From contig JAADFS010000054.1 in the NCBI GenBank assembly GCA_013152795.1, forward strand, positions 1 through 11,059: a DNA stretch of 11,059 nucleotides. Direction: 5' to 3'. Below the pieces are notes generated by a model. It ran no database searches and had not been told where the DNA came from. It saw nothing but the letters and a program-made list of their open reading frames with translations. Positions within the stretch are counted from its first letter, which is position 1, and the number at the start of each line of letters is the position of its first letter. A program made the translations under genes and the position numbers. This document shows positions 10,147 through 11,059 of this stretch, piece after piece. The DNA comes from Deferribacteres bacterium (GTDB lineage Bacteria > Nitrospirota > Thermodesulfovibrionia > UBA6902).

Positions 10147-11059
10147 ATGGATATTGATGTGAAAGAGTACAATTCGGTTGTCCTTGGGGCATTGCTGCAT
10201 GATGTGGGGAAGTTTTTGCATCGGGGAACTCCAGGTTATGAAGGAAAACATTATGTCGCATCTTCCGATTTTATTAAAGACAATATTGGTAAGTTAAAAA
10301 ATGATCTGTATGACATTGACCTTGTAAGGTTTTTAGTTTATCACCATCACAACGGTAACGACGAAATCGAAAATGAATTGAAAAGTAATGGCAAATCGGT
10401 TGAAGAAAGAGAAAGGATATTAAGGTTAGTAAAATTAATAAAAGATGCAGATAGCTATTCCTGTATAGAAAGAGACAAAGCAGACCAAGATAAAACAGAC
10501 AAAGATAAAAGACGGTCACCATTAGATTCGATCTTTTCTTATGTGAATCTCGATGTTAGAAAAGTTAAAGAAGAAAGCATTAGTAGATATCCTCTCAACT
10601 CTTTAAATCCCTTAAGGAGTTTTCCTGCTGATATTAACTTGTTATCCGATGAGGAAATCAAGCATCTAATAAACCTTTTTCTGAACAATATTCCAGATTT
10701 CCGACAATATAAAAGATTTGATGATGTTATCAATGTATGGTTAAATCTGCTTGAAGAATATACATGGGCCGTGCCAAGCGACACGAGATACAAAATATCT
10801 GACATATCCCTGTTTGATCATCTAAAAACCTCTGCTGCTGTTTCGGCGTGTTTGTACAAGCGTCACATAACGGAAATCAATAGCAATAAGAAAATCTGGA
10901 AGCGACAATATGAGTTTGTCTTTGTAGGAGGCGATTTTTCCGGAATACAGGATTATATATTCAATATTACAAGCGGCGAAACAGCGGGCGTTTCCAAGAG
11001 ACTCAGGGCGCGTTCTTTATTTATTACTCTCTTTTCAGAAATTATCATTCACAGGATAT
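10147..11059 (+). CDS. csm1: Type III-A CRISPR-Cas protein Cas10/Csm1 (partial, 3' end off window)
   Basis: The first 304 residues are visible and open at the window edge. The N-terminus carries an HD nuclease domain: LLHDVGKF (H18, D19), H35, and YHHHNG (H66-H68), then KLIKDADSYSCIERD. Next come the Csm1 signature SDISLFDHLKTSAAVSACLY (218-237) and GGDFSGIQDYIFNI (from 261), which begins the first palm/cyclase region. The GGDD active site for cyclic oligoadenylate synthesis would lie beyond the edge. Cas10 is the large subunit of the type III effector, degrading ssDNA and making second messengers on target RNA recognition. The SDISLFDHLKT form favours Csm1 over Cmr2. AAGGAG (10136-10141) lies five nt before ATG. 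Codon use is visibly more AT-rich than the ktr operon, suggesting acquisition by transfer. Confidence 0.93.
   Translation, partial: MDIDVKEYNSVVLGALLHDVGKFLHRGTPGYEGKHYVASSDFIKDNIGKLKNDLYDIDLVRFLVYHHHNGNDEIENELKSNGKSVEERERILRLVKLIKDADSYSCIERDKADQDKTDKDKRRSPLDSIFSYVNLDVRKVKEESISRYPLNSLNPLRSFPADINLLSDEEIKHLINLFLNNIPDFRQYKRFDDVINVWLNLLEEYTWAVPSDTRYKISDISLFDHLKTSAAVSACLYKRHITEINSNKKIWKRQYEFVFVGGDFSGIQDYIFNITSGETAGVSKRLRARSLFITLFSEIIIHRI

Overview
The window looks like chromosomal DNA of a Gram-negative, anaerobic or microaerophilic environmental bacterium. A Nitrospirota (Thermodesulfovibrio-like) or deltaproteobacterial-grade genome fits best. This is inferred from the combination of a PEP-CTERM sorted protein (which needs an outer membrane and exosortase), a multiheme c-type cytochrome lipoprotein, and intergenic regions packed with dispersed palindromic repeats. 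No rRNA or other taxonomic marker is present, so the assignment is tentative.

Layout. Bases 1-196 (minus strand) resemble the 5' end of a class C group II intron placed just past a terminator-like hairpin (211-240). A plus-strand block follows: a small secreted Met-rich protein (274-606), a PEP-CTERM protein (845-1495), a DJ-1/PfpI protein (1612-2202), a 59-residue unknown (2481-2660) and an overlapping TIM-barrel sugar-phosphate-isomerase-like protein (2647-3375). Convergent to it is a tightly packed four-gene minus-strand operon, in transcription order ktrB/trkH-like K+ channel subunit, ktrA/trkA-like regulatory subunit, a five-heme cytochrome c lipoprotein, and an ABC-3 family metal permease (7643 down to 3388). 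Two unrelated VapBC-type toxin-antitoxin modules follow: Phd-like/PIN on the minus strand (8705-8014) and VapB-like/PIN on the plus strand (9114-9751). The window ends inside a Cas10/Csm1 gene (10147 to the edge), so a type III-A CRISPR-Cas operon probably continues to the right.

How the parts may work together. KtrA and KtrB form a K+ uptake system. The cytochrome and the orphan metal permease share its transcript, which suggests a membrane or envelope homeostasis unit, but the functional link is inferred. The right third (7.7 kb to the end) looks like accessory DNA: toxin-antitoxin pairs, repeats and an AT-rich CRISPR-Cas gene.

The most striking non-coding signal is a family of palindromic, MITE/REP-like elements. 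At least five intact or partial copies (called R1-R5 here) share a 17-nt end, TTTATGCCACTGTAAGG or a close variant. One copy forms a near-perfect 56-nt hairpin. Comparing copies shows compensatory base changes in the stem. Three copies lie in the same orientation a short distance upstream of coding starts, including csm1. No CRISPR array, tRNA or rRNA was seen.
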